A stretch of DNA of 64,000 nt from Symbiodinium sp. CCMP2592. Its lineage: Eukaryota; Sar; Dinophyceae; Suessiales; Symbiodiniaceae. This document shows, piece after piece, positions 53,566-63,798 of the stretch. A program made the translations under genes and the position numbers. Under the pieces are notes generated by a model. That model had not been told where the DNA came from. It was given only the letters and a program-made list of their open reading frames with translations, and did not search any database. Location of the stretch: the NCBI GenBank assembly GCA_905221615.1, contig CAJNDT010001324.1:310001-374000 (forward strand). The letters run 5' to 3'. How positions within the stretch are numbered: position 1 is the first letter of the stretch; each line of letters starts with the position of its first letter.

Positions 53566-53670
53566 GGCTTCAGATAGAAGGGGCCTTTGCGCCGCGACTA
53601 TCACTACTCTACCCAACGGACCCCGGACCACAGGCTCTACGGGGGTGAAACACTAGTGGTTGTCCTCACA

Positions 53671-53682
53671 GCTCCGCTACCA
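53671..53682 (-). promoter_or_regulatory. Primer binding site, initiator-tRNA-like
   Basis: On the element strand, one base after the 5' LTR, the sequence reads TGGTAGCGGAGC. TGGTA is the complement of the CCA end and discriminator region of eukaryotic initiator Met tRNA (Ty1 has TGGTAGCGCC). The host tRNA sequence is not available here to confirm the pairing. Confidence 0.7.
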
Positions 53683-53683
53683 G

Positions 53684-53848
53684 TTTGAAGCAGGAACTGG
53701 ATTAGTGAGTGTCCAACCACACAACGAGCGCACTTTTTGGTCTGAGCCCAAGACGTCTGTCGTACAGGGTGCATTCAGATCTAACTCAAAAGACTACACT
53801 CGCATGAGGGCAGGTCAACACGGCGCTTCAAGACAGCGAAATTTCACA
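53684..53848 (-). repeat. 5' LTR (165 bp)
   Basis: Matches the 3' LTR at 164 of 165 positions. A ~105-nt leader separates the primer site from the ORF1 ATG. Confidence 0.92.
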
Positions 53849-53853
53849 ACTTT
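53849..53853. repeat. Target-site duplication, right copy (ACTTT)
   Basis: ACTTT adjoining the 5' LTR, equal to 41536-41540. Confidence 0.8.
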
Positions 53854-54296
53854 TAAACATGGAGAAGTGGCTGAAGCGGCCCCAAGCTGCGCCACTGTGC
53901 ACAGACCAGGTCTTCTGGTGCCAGGCACATCATGTCGAGGAAGGCCGCCTCCTTGGATCTTCCCTGACTGCGCGAATACGCGCACATGAAACAACTTGGG
54001 CCAAGCTCGTTGGATGCGTCATCGACATGCTCAGCATAATCGAAGGCCGCGCGGTGGAGCGAGAAAACCATGGCTCCTGCCCAGCGAGCATTAAGAACTA
54101 AAATGGTATAGAGTATACAAGGACTTTCCAGCTTGCGGATAGCTTCTACTGGACACAGCAAACCGTGCATGAGCATGGCTGAGACGCCGCAGGCAAGCTG
54201 CACCAAGAAAGCTCCTTGCGTCACGGAATCGAACAAACCGCGCCGCCCGGTGTAGGCGTATGCAGCCCGGCTGTAAACTGCCGCCAGCACCATGTC
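53853..54296 (-). CDS. Lipase gene, membrane-domain exon beyond the retrotransposon
   Basis: After an acceptor-like ACTAG (54297-54301) the minus strand encodes MVLAAVYSRAAYAYTGRRGL, two hydrophobic segments (about residues 27-46 and 57-77) and an amphipathic FSLHRAAFDYAEHVDDA. A region with AAFLDMMCLAPEDL follows, and the frame stops at TAA 53853-53855, 5 bp before the LTR. Membrane helices, then a helical linker like the LVPSDIxAG segment, then the catalytic domain is the layout of diacylglycerol lipases. The catalytic exons on the same strand lie just past the other end of the element. Assignment to the same gene is an inference from order, strand and layout, since this part of the family is poorly conserved. 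Confidence 0.5.
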   Translation of the reverse strand, partial: DMVLAAVYSRAAYAYTGRRGLFDSVTQGAFLVQLACGVSAMLMHGLLCPVEAIRKLESPCILYTILVLNARWAGAMVFSLHRAAFDYAEHVDDASNELGPSCFMCAYSRSQGRSKEAAFLDMMCLAPEDLVCAQWRSLGPLQPLLHV

Positions 54297-54301
54297 CTAG
54301 T

Positions 54302-56848
54302 ATGTTATATTGGGAAATGTTGGGAGACAGTCTCTGAGCACTGGACGTCAGGCCCAAGCATCGGGCACAGAAGCTAAGGACCCCTTCCCGACATGTACCA
54401 AGAATCTGTCAGTGTTGGCAAATCATCCCATGGCGATAGCCTCTGGCAGAGATTCTGGTACTTCTCCTGGGAAGACGAACATCCAGCGTTCAGGCACAAG
54501 CCCTTCATGGAGTCAGCGGCTCCCAAGGAAAGTTCAAGCACGAGAAAGCAGCGAAATCAGACCTCAGAGACCTCTGAATTGTGCCACAGTGCTACGTCGC
54601 TGTGCGAACGTCGGATGACTGCGGTAGGATCGATAGGCACTTGCGACATGCTGCGTCCTGGGTTGCCAAAAACGGATTCACCACCTACATAATGCGGGTC
54701 GCCATGCCTGGAGAATCAAGGAATGAGGGACTGGCTACCAGCAAGGTCACCGACAGCATTCCAAAGGCTCTCCATGGCGCTCGAGCTGTTGTCACACCAG
54801 AAGATACGAGCGGCACTTTCCTCGCTTCTGGAACATGAAGCAGCTGATGACATGGGGAACCGACGCATGATCACGCAAGCAATGCTGTGTCTGTTCCTTG
54901 GCGGACCTGGTATCAAATGAGAGGAGCTACCCTCCTTGCTGTTGGAATTTTGTACAGCTGCGAAGGCCACAGACTACGAACAGGATGATCCAAAACCCGC
55001 CATGCACACAACTTCGCTTACCCCACACACCTGGCAGCTTCAAAGATCAACTCGGCTCTGCCGTCCAAGTGGCCCGAAGCGGTTCACCTCGGCGCCAGCG
55101 CCGGCGTCGCACCCGATCCCCGAAGCCTGGCAAGCATGGAACTCTGACGAGACCTCGAGACCGAGGGTTGAGCATCTAGGTGCCACGCTGAGACTCTTGA
55201 AGCAGACCGCGAGTGTGGCTTTGACAGTGCAGCATTTCAAGGACAACAGGAGGGACGGCACTTGGTGGAACAAAGTCCAAGTAAGCTTCGATCACCATGT
55301 TGATATGGAACGTAAAGCTCCGCTAACCTGAACGTCTTTGTCTGACCAGGCGGCGAGGTGTGGCACGGCCGCCAAGGCGTTGGGAGTCTAGCCTATCTGC
55401 AGTGAGTGCGGCCGGACAACTGACTAAGAGCACATTCTGGCCGTGGAACCGGTTGAGAAGCAAGTTCGTTACATGGCCCTTTGCACCTGTTAGGCTTGGT
55501 TGCGTAGATCCAGCCATCGCAGTCGGTGGTCGAGTCCACCTGTCAGGCAGGGTGCAAGCGTTTGCCTCGGAAGAAAACTCACAATCTGAAGTCCTCGGAT
55601 GCCCTGCATTTAGGAAGCTCTCTTGGGCAGCATCCTTGAAGATATCCCATCACATTAGTCCAAACCTTCTTGCCGAACAGCTTAGCTGAACAGAGTCGAT
55701 TGCAGCTAATACGAAGATGAGCCTTCGGGCCATAGAGGCAGGATGTTTCCTCGCCGTCGGGCTTTGGTGGGTAGACCAGGACTTTCAGATCTGCCCTTGG
55801 TTGAGAGATCTTCTCATGGCTGTGTAGACGTCGGTTGAGGCTTGCACACAGTGTCGCTGGTTGTGGCACAGAAAGGGCTATGTCTGTGCTGAGCGGCGAA
55901 GTAAAGGGAACGTCTTTGAGCTTCGTCGCCTTGACATGGCGGTCTGGAGACGGGAACGCGGCCCAGCCCCAGGGGCTCTCGCGCTGGGATGGCGGCACTT
56001 CCCGTTTAAGCTCATTCCAACTCGTTCCCCGGTCGCACTGCACCCTTGCAGATGAGGCACGCCATCATCGGCCCTGGGAAGCACTGATAGCTTGCAAGTT
56101 CCAGTGATCTTCCTCCGTAGTGCTGCCCAAGCTGCAGAGCCTCGTAAGGTGGCGCGCGCTCCTTGAGAAGTGAAGTTCTGAAGGGAGCAGTGGAAGAAGC
56201 GGAAAATACGAACATTCTCAAACGGAAGAACCACCACTCCTCGATGAAGCTGTCGGCCCAGCTCCGCGTTTCCGACGTAGGGGTCTCTTCCCAGGCACCA
56301 GACCAACCAATCCTGGTACAGCACGGCACTTCCCCGAGGGGCTCTTCTTTCATGGCGACTTAATCTTGCAGACGCGGTGCTGCTGGTTCTCGAGGATCCA
56401 GAGCGGCAGACCTTCGAGCAGCTCGGGCTCCCGGTCCTCGGATGCTGTTTGCTCAGCTTGAAGCGAGTTTATGCTTGCATCTTGTGCTCCTGCTGAGCTC
56501 AGCAAAAATCGGCAACCCGGTCTCTGTCGCCAGAAAGGCTGCTGCCATGGCCGACTGGCATCGCCTCTGCTGCGCCTCCTTTGCCACTCTTCTATGTCCT
56601 TTAGCTACCAGAGCCCTAGCCAATCCTGGATTCTTTGGACGCTGTGGGTGGGTACATCTGGGTATGGCACGCAACATACGCTCTCCTTGAGATCTTAAAG
56701 GCAGCGTTGATCGTCTAGCACAGGTTGCGCCCAAAGGCTCGAAACGGAGAAGGCTGCATGCACATGTCGCATCACATACCCAAACAAAAACTCCCTGATT
56801 ACAACCAATCCCTGCTGACAAAGTTTGTCTGCAGATTAACGATCGGTG
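54302..56848. other. Stretch with unassigned open frames
   Basis: Minus-strand frames at 55579-56324 (for example PTSPLSTDIALSVP-like and DLKVLVYPPKPDGEETSCLY) are protein-like and may be exons of an unknown gene. Plus-strand frames at 54581-54838 and 54936-55331 are also open, but the bias is not decisive. No domain was recognised, and further 5' lipase exons were not found. Confidence 0.3.
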
Positions 56849-57256
56849 CTATGCAGCTGAGGAGACAACCGCTTTTCTTAGACCTGCGAAGAGCTGCAGC
56901 TCTCTCGTTGCCTGCTGTGAGGAAGGCCTTTGGCCAAGGGTGCGGCTTCTTTTTCTTCTTTTTCTTCTTCTTCTTATCCTCAGACAACGCAGACGAAGAG
57001 CCGCAGTGGCATAGTCGGCGGAGACTTCGCGGTGCGGCCCGGGGCCCGCGGCCTTCTTCTTCTTTTTCCGCCGCCTCTCCGAGGAGCTCTCCGAGGACTC
57101 CTGGAGAGAACAGGCACAGGCCCTCTTCAACTCCGAGGATGGCGTGCTGCAGCGAGAAAGCAAGGAGTACTGAAACATTTCAGCTCGAGGATGTTCGTTT
57201 GCGATTCCTCGCTTGTTCTTCGTGAGGACGGGCTCTTCTCCTCCTGGATGCATCAC
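56849..57256 (-). CDS. Possible exon ending in a Lys/Arg-rich tract
   Basis: A single frame reads MHPGGEEPVLTKNKRGIANE, then a Ser/Glu run and a strongly basic tract (ERRRKKKKKAAGPGPHRE, later RIRRRRKRRKRSR). The first ~80 residues have ordinary composition. The basic tract could be a nuclear or RNA-binding tail or read-through of a purine-rich intron. Not recognised. Confidence 0.3.
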   Translation of the reverse strand: MMHPGGEEPVLTKNKRGIANEHPRAEMFQYSLLSRCSTPSSELKRACACSLQESSESSSERRRKKKKKAAGPGPHREVSADYATAALRLRCLRIRRRRKRRKRSRTLGQRPSSQQATRELQLFAGLRKAVVSSAA

Positions 57257-57259
57257 ACG

Positions 57260-58340
57260 ACAAGCGATCGCGACATTACGAAGCTGCGTCTTCGTTGACG
57301 AGGAGGACTTATCCAGACGATGCTTTCAAAGCTGGGTCGTACTCCCATGCCCAATTTCCATCCCAGTGGTCCTGCCTAGGCTCACAAACCGCAAGTCGGC
57401 AGGAACGGGTCACGTGACCCCAAAGTGTTCGACAGGTGCAAAAAGTCATTGACTAGATGGTTAGATTGACTGCAAAATTGGACTTGCATGGACTTGCTCT
57501 TCACAGCTTCTGCTACTGGAGCCGCCTCGGAGGGCGGAGCCTTCTCCTCAACGACAGGTGGCGGGACGCCTGCCTGTCCATGAACCGTGCTTCAGAGTCT
57601 TGTCTCATGGGGTAAACACCAACAGGTCACGACGAGCTTCGGCTATTCTAACAGCCTTGCAGGGCGTCCGGGGAACTATTGCAAGCGATAAAAGGCTCAC
57701 GAAAACGAACATGGAGACGGAGATCGGCTTGCACCCTTTGTCTTTGTTCGTGGGATGAGAAACAAACAGGGTCTAGGGTCTCACAACCTCGAACCCTGCG
57801 CACTTTCCCGGTCCATAGATGCCAGCGCTCCGAGCTCCGGGAGATGGTGATGCTGCCATCACACCCAGCGTAACATCTGCAAACGTTGTAAAATCGCCTT
57901 GCCAGTACCACAACTCAATTCGCACCTATATGGCGAGTGCAGATGCACCCTGCAGTGTGGGAAACAGGGCACCGCCACACGCTGGCGCTGTGTAGCACGC
58001 TCATGCTATTTGCTGGAGTGGGGTGTAAAGAAAAGGTGACCTAAAAAGGTGCAACAGTGCAACACTCTCGCAACACTACACCTATGAAACAGATGAGTCT
58101 GATTGGCGAGCCGGCTTCGAAACCGCTGGTCACTAGTCCAAACGAGAGCCTACCTAACCTAACCTCCTACACATGTCATGTCCCCGAACTTGTCCCAGCA
58201 TGGCTAAATGACACCAGGGCATGCAGTCAGATCACTGGCAGCTGGACAGCCTGGCAACAGAGTGTCGAGTCAATGCCTCGGAGAATTCAGAAAATCCAGC
58301 AGGGCGCTTGTATGCACTACCGGCTTGCGCCTTCCGCACT
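57260..58340. other. Stretch without an assigned gene
   Basis: A minus-strand frame at 57648-57911 is open and protein-like (HLWTGKVRRVRGCETLDPVC) but unidentified. Nothing else stands out. Confidence 0.35.
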
Positions 58341-61245
58341 TCATTGTGGCGTGGCGGCATCTGCGGGTGGGGGCGGTGGTGGGCTGCCGACCACGGCGGC
58401 AAGTTCCGCTGCCACGCTGGCATCGCCAGGCTGCACGGCCGCTTCTGCTGGTGCGGGTGCCGGCGGGAGGGCAGGCTCTGGCTGCACAGCCTCTGGTGCA
58501 GGTGTTGGCGGGAGGGCCTCTTGCGCTGCTGGCAAGGCTTCTAACCCGAGCCCCTCAGGCGGGGGTGGCACCGGCGGAGCCTCGCCAGGCGGTGCCTCGA
58601 TCGGACCAGGCAGAGCTCCGGCGGGGGCTCCCATCTGCAAGGCTTGTGAAGGATCGGCAGCCATCACCTTCAGCTAGAGTCTAGAGCATTGCGAGTTCCT
58701 GTTAGATGCTCGATCTTCGATGTCGCTCTGAGGGCCCGTCAGGTAAGCCAGCGGCGGCAGCGTCCTGGTCGACGACAGAAACCAACATGCACGTGCAGCA
58801 CAGCGCAACTCCCCTCTGCAGCACTCAGCATAAAGGCCTGGAAGCCCGCCGGTTGCTGAAGAAGCGTCTGTTGCTGCATCAGCGGCTGCTGCATCGCCAC
58901 AGATTGCTGCATCATTGCGGGTTGCAGGTACTGCTGCATGCCAGGCTGCAGCAATTGCTGCACGCCCGGTTGCTGCAGGGCGAACTGCTGCATGCCAGGC
59001 TGCACCGCGAACTGCTGCAGACCCGGCTGGACTGCGAATTGCTGCAGCTGCTGCACTCCCGGCTGCTGAATGGCGTATTGCTGCATGCCAGCCACGCCAT
59101 ACAAGCCCTGCTGCAGTCCCTGTTGGGGCACTGCCTGTACAGGCAAAGACTGCTGCAGGACATATCCGCCACCGGGCCTGAGCTTCTCGCAGCACATGCC
59201 TATACCATCCATTACCGTCCTGTGCTTGCGCTGAATCGGATGCGCTCCAATCTGAGCCCCTGGCAAAGCGGTGAGGGCTGGTTGCTGCACTTGTACGGCA
59301 TAGCCCGCGACCCCTTGCAAGGCACCTTCAGGGACATTACAGAACTCAAAGCACTCTTCTGGTTGGCGCCATCACGCGTTCGAGCTGCGGTGATCTCGCC
59401 TGCTGTCAGGCCAGTAACACCGTACGGGCTGTACCCCGCCGCAGCAACTGTGCCAGCTCCTGCATGCCGGAAATTCGACATGGCTTGGGGGCGTTGGCTG
59501 AGACAGCAGCTCGCAGAGCTGGGCTCGGGAAGCCGGGCAACCGGGCAACCCCGGGCAACCTTGAACCCCCATTTTGAGCCAAGGCTCCATTGGACACAGG
59601 GCCGTAGCCACGTTGGCCCAAGGGCTGGCTTCCGCCAGTGACATTCTTCGCGACCTGCCAAGAGCTGGAACGTGGGAGAGCGATGCGGATCTGAAGAAGC
59701 GGATTCCCAAGCGAAGTTGCGCCCCAGCGCACCATCTGTCCCGGCTTGGTCTCACTGGGCTGCACGTCGAAGCGGACCCAATCGCCTGCACAACTTGGAG
59801 GTCCGAGTTTCAACATAGCCCTGAACACGAAAGTTGTACTAAGTCTTCAGCGGAACCTTGCTGTGGCTGGGTGTTGATACACTCCTTGACGTGCAGCCAA
59901 ACATTCCTCAGCAACTCGGACACCAGCAACCCCTCAGATGGCTCACATGAAAGTCGATCTTTGATGGTACAAAGCCACGGCTGTCCGGGCAGATCAATGA
60001 AGCCGTAGCCCTTGGTGTCGTTCCAGGTCCGCCTTGGCTCTCAGTTTCACCAGAGACACCAAACACAAAGGTAGCTGCGCCCTGAGCAAACAGAGGTTAA
60101 GTTGTGGAGGGGGAGGTGGAAATAGAAGCAGAAGCCGAAGCTTACGGGCCAAGAAGCACTTTGCCGACGTTCGCGCCCGAGCCGGGAATCTCCGGAGCAG
60201 GCTCTGCTGGGAACTGCGGCATCTCCTCCGGCTCTGTGAAAAGACGGACCCAAGAAGCACGAGCCCCGCCGAAATTGTGACTGCAAGGCTACATCAAGAC
60301 TAGCTTCCCAGCATGCGTGCCTTGACGCCGGTGCTACCTTCCACGCTCTTGGCAACCTCTGGCAGAACAACAACATGCTGGAGACCTCGAACTCAAGTCG
60401 CAGGCTGCTTGCAACGCTGCGGCCATCTGCCCCGGCTTGGATTGGCTCGGCTCCATCGAGAAGGTAAGGACATCTCCAGGAACGGGCTGCTTGTCGTCTA
60501 TGCCTGCTCGTCATAGCTGCATGGCAGCTTCAGGCAGTGGTTAGTTACATTTAAGTGCTGTCGTTGTCGTCATGGACCATGGTTGCGATAGCAGAAGCAG
60601 CAGCAAGGTACTGAACAAAATCATGGAGAATCCTTCATCATCGTCGTCCAACCAATCGCAAACCACATGGCACCGAAAGTCATTCAAGCCGTTGATGCGG
60701 GTGCTCAGGAATGCAAATCATTCAGCGGTCTCGTCTCTAGTGGCGATGCATGTTTCCGGCTTCACGTTACCGTACAGACCTCATACTACTGTCGTTGCGA
60801 CTCCTGCTGACCGCCTCGGTTACTTGCGGCGGGGAACTCTCTCGCAGCTGAGCAGTAGCAAAAGGCTCAACAGACCAGAGCCGAACAATCATCACGAAAG
60901 AACACAGCAGCTCGACACTTGCTTTGTTCGTAACTCCAGCAACTGCAATACAGGCATGAGTCAAAGCTTTCTCTTGAACTGCTGGGACCCTTTTTTGCAT
61001 GACACGCTGTGGACCTAGTTCATTCCAAGTGTCAGTCTTTGATGTGGATGAAGACATCGGTACCTGTGCCAATGTCCTGAGCGAGTGCCACAGCAGGAAT
61101 GCCGTATTGGGCCCTGATTGCCAGCACATCGTTTTGGAAAGCTGGTAGCATCAAATTTCAGACTAGAGAGGATCAGACAGGCGGCGATGAACCCGAAGCC
61201 CTTGGCCCCGTTGAAGCTTTTCACTCTTCCCTGTGTTCGAGCCAT
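58341..61245 (-). CDS. Protein with two cold-shock domains and a Gln/Pro-rich tail
   Basis: An RNA/DNA-binding protein built from several short exons. Cold-shock domain 1: exon 61245-61186 (ATG start; RVKSFNGAKGFGFI with the RNP1 motif, apparently a GC donor), exon 61076-61035 after CGCTCAG (DIGTGTDVFIHIKD, RNP2) and an exon from about 60503 (DDKQPVPGDVLTFSMEPSQS). Domain 2: an exon near 60031-59850 (TWNDTKGYGFID, then NVWLHVKECINTQPQQ) and an exon from about 59790 (GDWVRFDVQPSETKPGQM). The second is joined across a 78-nt in-frame GT-AG intron (59732-59655) to VAKNVTGGSQPLG. Later exons give a Gln-rich tail of QQGLQQ/QPGVQQ units (58780-59320) and a Pro/Ala-rich last exon ending at 58341. Such proteins act as RNA chaperones. 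Exons between the two domains and in the tail are approximate. Confidence 0.72.
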
Positions 61246-61249
61246 GGCT

Positions 61250-63798
61250 CCACCACGAAATGGTCTCAAGAGACTAGTCGTACATAAGTTTGGAAGCTTT
61301 TTCTTATGTAAGTCTGAAGTGCATCTTTATGTGCCTCCGTCGACCACGCGGCTTCGGCATCTGTACCAGTTGGATGTTTGGGTTCTGCGACTTTGCGTGG
61401 ACGGTTAGATTTTTTTGGGTAGCGTTCTAGGAATGCTGAGAGCAATCCTCACCCAAGCCGCATACCACTCAGGTCTTCTTGAAAGGGCAGAGCACGTCAT
61501 GGGTACACCGACCAGCACAAAGTCGCCGCCAGACTAATTACATGTTCAAGCCAACTGCGTCCAGACACTTTTTTCGACAGCAGCCGACATGTCAACCAAA
61601 GACCTCGCTTCACCTGTCTCCCTCTTTCGGAACCAAATACCACCAACGTTGCCACGCATGTCTGTGGAAGTGTGCTCACTTCCTGCTCCTTGCTCATGCC
61701 GGAGGCATCCGTGGCGTCGGACCAGGAAGAGCCCAACGCGGGCCAGTCGATGTTGCTCCGTCGAAGTGATATCCAAGATCTGCACGTACAAGGATGCTGT
61801 CAGGTTTGGTCATGGTCGGACAGGGACTCTTCATCCTCGCTTGAACCGCCTGGGCACAAGCCCAGATGTAAGGGCTAAAGTGAAGCGTACCGACTCCAGG
61901 CACCTCTCCAGAACTTGTTGCTGACAAGCTGGGGTTGACGCCTTTGAGCTGCGTGAAGGCAGCACTTGAAGTTCGGTCGCCGATTCTGGCAAGGATGCCC
62001 TGACTCACTAGACTTCGGCAAAGACAGCAGCGCAGTGACGGTCTCGCACCTTGACTCGCAGCTTGAGGGCTGCCTGAGAACATTGGGTGTGACATGATGT
62101 AAATGTACTCTGGGGCCGTCCGACTCACGGACCCTCTTGCAACAGCAACTTGAAGCCATCAAACATGTCCGATGTTGCAGACGCGCGGCCCCGGCTGTGT
62201 CCTCAGCACACCGGGTGCAGCTGGCCGCAAAGTAGAAGCGATTGCAGGCTTCCATGCGGAGTTTGCTTCGCTCAGGCACATGCACAAGCCCGTTTCTGCA
62301 AGCCCTCAGACCACCAAAGGAGCCAAGCAGCAAAGCCGCGTCTGTACATTGCTTTGCTGCTCAGAGGCCCAGATTCCCCTCCAAGTCACATGTAAGATCC
62401 ATCTTCGGCCCCATGGACTTTCCTGCGATGAAAGTATCCGTACAGCCAGGGCTGGAGCAGGAGCGATGATCTCGGCAACTGCTGGCGAAAGCATGGCCTG
62501 CATCTCTGCACCCGCTGCACTCAGCGCTGGCCGCAGCTCGCTTGTCGTCCAGGCCAGGGAGCAGTGCCTAGACAGAAGCAAGCAATCAAAAGTTGATTGT
62601 GCATTTATAGACACACAAGCACACACGCACCACACAAGATAAGGGTCCGATGCACCGAAACTGCCGCTCTTTCAGAGACTGTGCAATGCCTGCAACAACT
62701 TCCATCCCGTGCACGAGATGCCATCAAGCAGTACAAACTCCTTCAGTCTTGTCTGCTTGTTGAATCTTGCTGAAACTGTGCAGCCGCCGTGCAGCTGGAG
62801 CAGGTCCGCACTGTGAGATGCCACAGGGACCCCCAGCTCGCGCCTCAGTGACCCAGCTTGGGAATCCGCTATGCCTCTGCCGACGACCTTTTATTGCATC
62901 AAGCGTTCCCTGCATTCTGCCTGGCAAAGCTCAGTGTTGGATACAGTACCCTTTCCCTGAAATAAACAGGGCAGGACGGGGCCTGCCATTTTGCCAAAAA
63001 TCTGCACCGCAAAACCCCCAAAGCCATCACAATCTGAAGCATGGGACTTCCAAGCCCCTGGACTATGCCTAATCTCAGTATCGAGCGTGGCAGCTCGGGT
63101 TGGGGTTGGGGGCCGAGGACCTGAGGACAGGGCGCCGCGGAGGTCACGGCAGCTGCTAGCGGCCGCAACCAACGTTGGGAGGTGGAGACAGCAGAGACCT
63201 CGTAACATCAAAACCGTTCGTGCAAATTCGCTGCCGGATTCCCTCTATTCCCCACCTCTGAATCCCATCCACAGAACTTCTCCCGTGCTCCCGTGTGCGA
63301 ATCCCCCCCGAGCCCCTGCCCTGCCCCCCCCTCGTGCAAGGTCTTGAAGGTTGTTGCCTCGAAATTAGGCAACGCCAGTTCGGCACGTGCGGCGACGCGA
63401 AGCCCGCCCGCGCTCCTTCTGTGCCTGCCCCGCTGCGCTTTCTCCCTCGCTGCGGGTTTCGGCGCTCACTCGGACAATCCAGGCGAGGCATATGGGGCGC
63501 GAGGAACAACCCTCCCTGAAATCTCTCTCACACGGACTCGAGTCGATCATGCCGCGAAGAAGCAAGTCGTCATGTCGTTGTTCGACACAACAACACCACC
63601 ACCACAGGCGTGAAGACACCGCACACGATAGACCCAAGCAGGTGGGACTTGCTCATCAACTGGCAACTGCAGACATCTGCAGACCTGCCATCTGCATTGC
63701 AGTCCAGGACGCACCGGCAAAATATCCTTAGCTGTTGGATGCTGACAAAGTCAAACACTGGCTGGGGCGCCGTCTGCACGCATATCTGCACGCTGAAG
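61250..63798. other. Stretch with unassigned open frames
   Basis: Minus-strand frames at 61694-62128, 62306-62635 and 62891-63211 are protein-like in parts (for example ELRPALSAAGAEMQAML) but unidentified. The part next to 61245 is the upstream region of the cold-shock gene. Confidence 0.3.

Larger units (their letters stand above)
41541..53848 (-). mobile_element. Giant Ty1/copia-type LTR retrotransposon, 12,308 bp
   Basis: The element lies on the minus strand: 5' LTR 53848-53684, primer site, ORF1 (Gag-protease plus accessory domains), ORF2 (integrase - accessory domains - RT - RNase H), 3' LTR 41705-41541. The integrase-before-RT order and the HVDD polymerase motif mark it as copia/Pseudoviridae. 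It is more than twice the common copia length because both ORFs are enlarged. The LTRs are only 165 bp and differ at one base (41694 vs 53837), both long ORFs are open, and the 5-bp duplication is intact, so the insertion is recent and may be functional. It lies inside a class-3 lipase gene in the same orientation. No other LTR copy is present in the window. Confidence 0.93.

Noticed and set aside
56936-56980. Poly-Lys frame opposite a TTC/TTT run
   Set aside because: A pyrimidine tract typical of an intron end; not counted as separate coding sequence.
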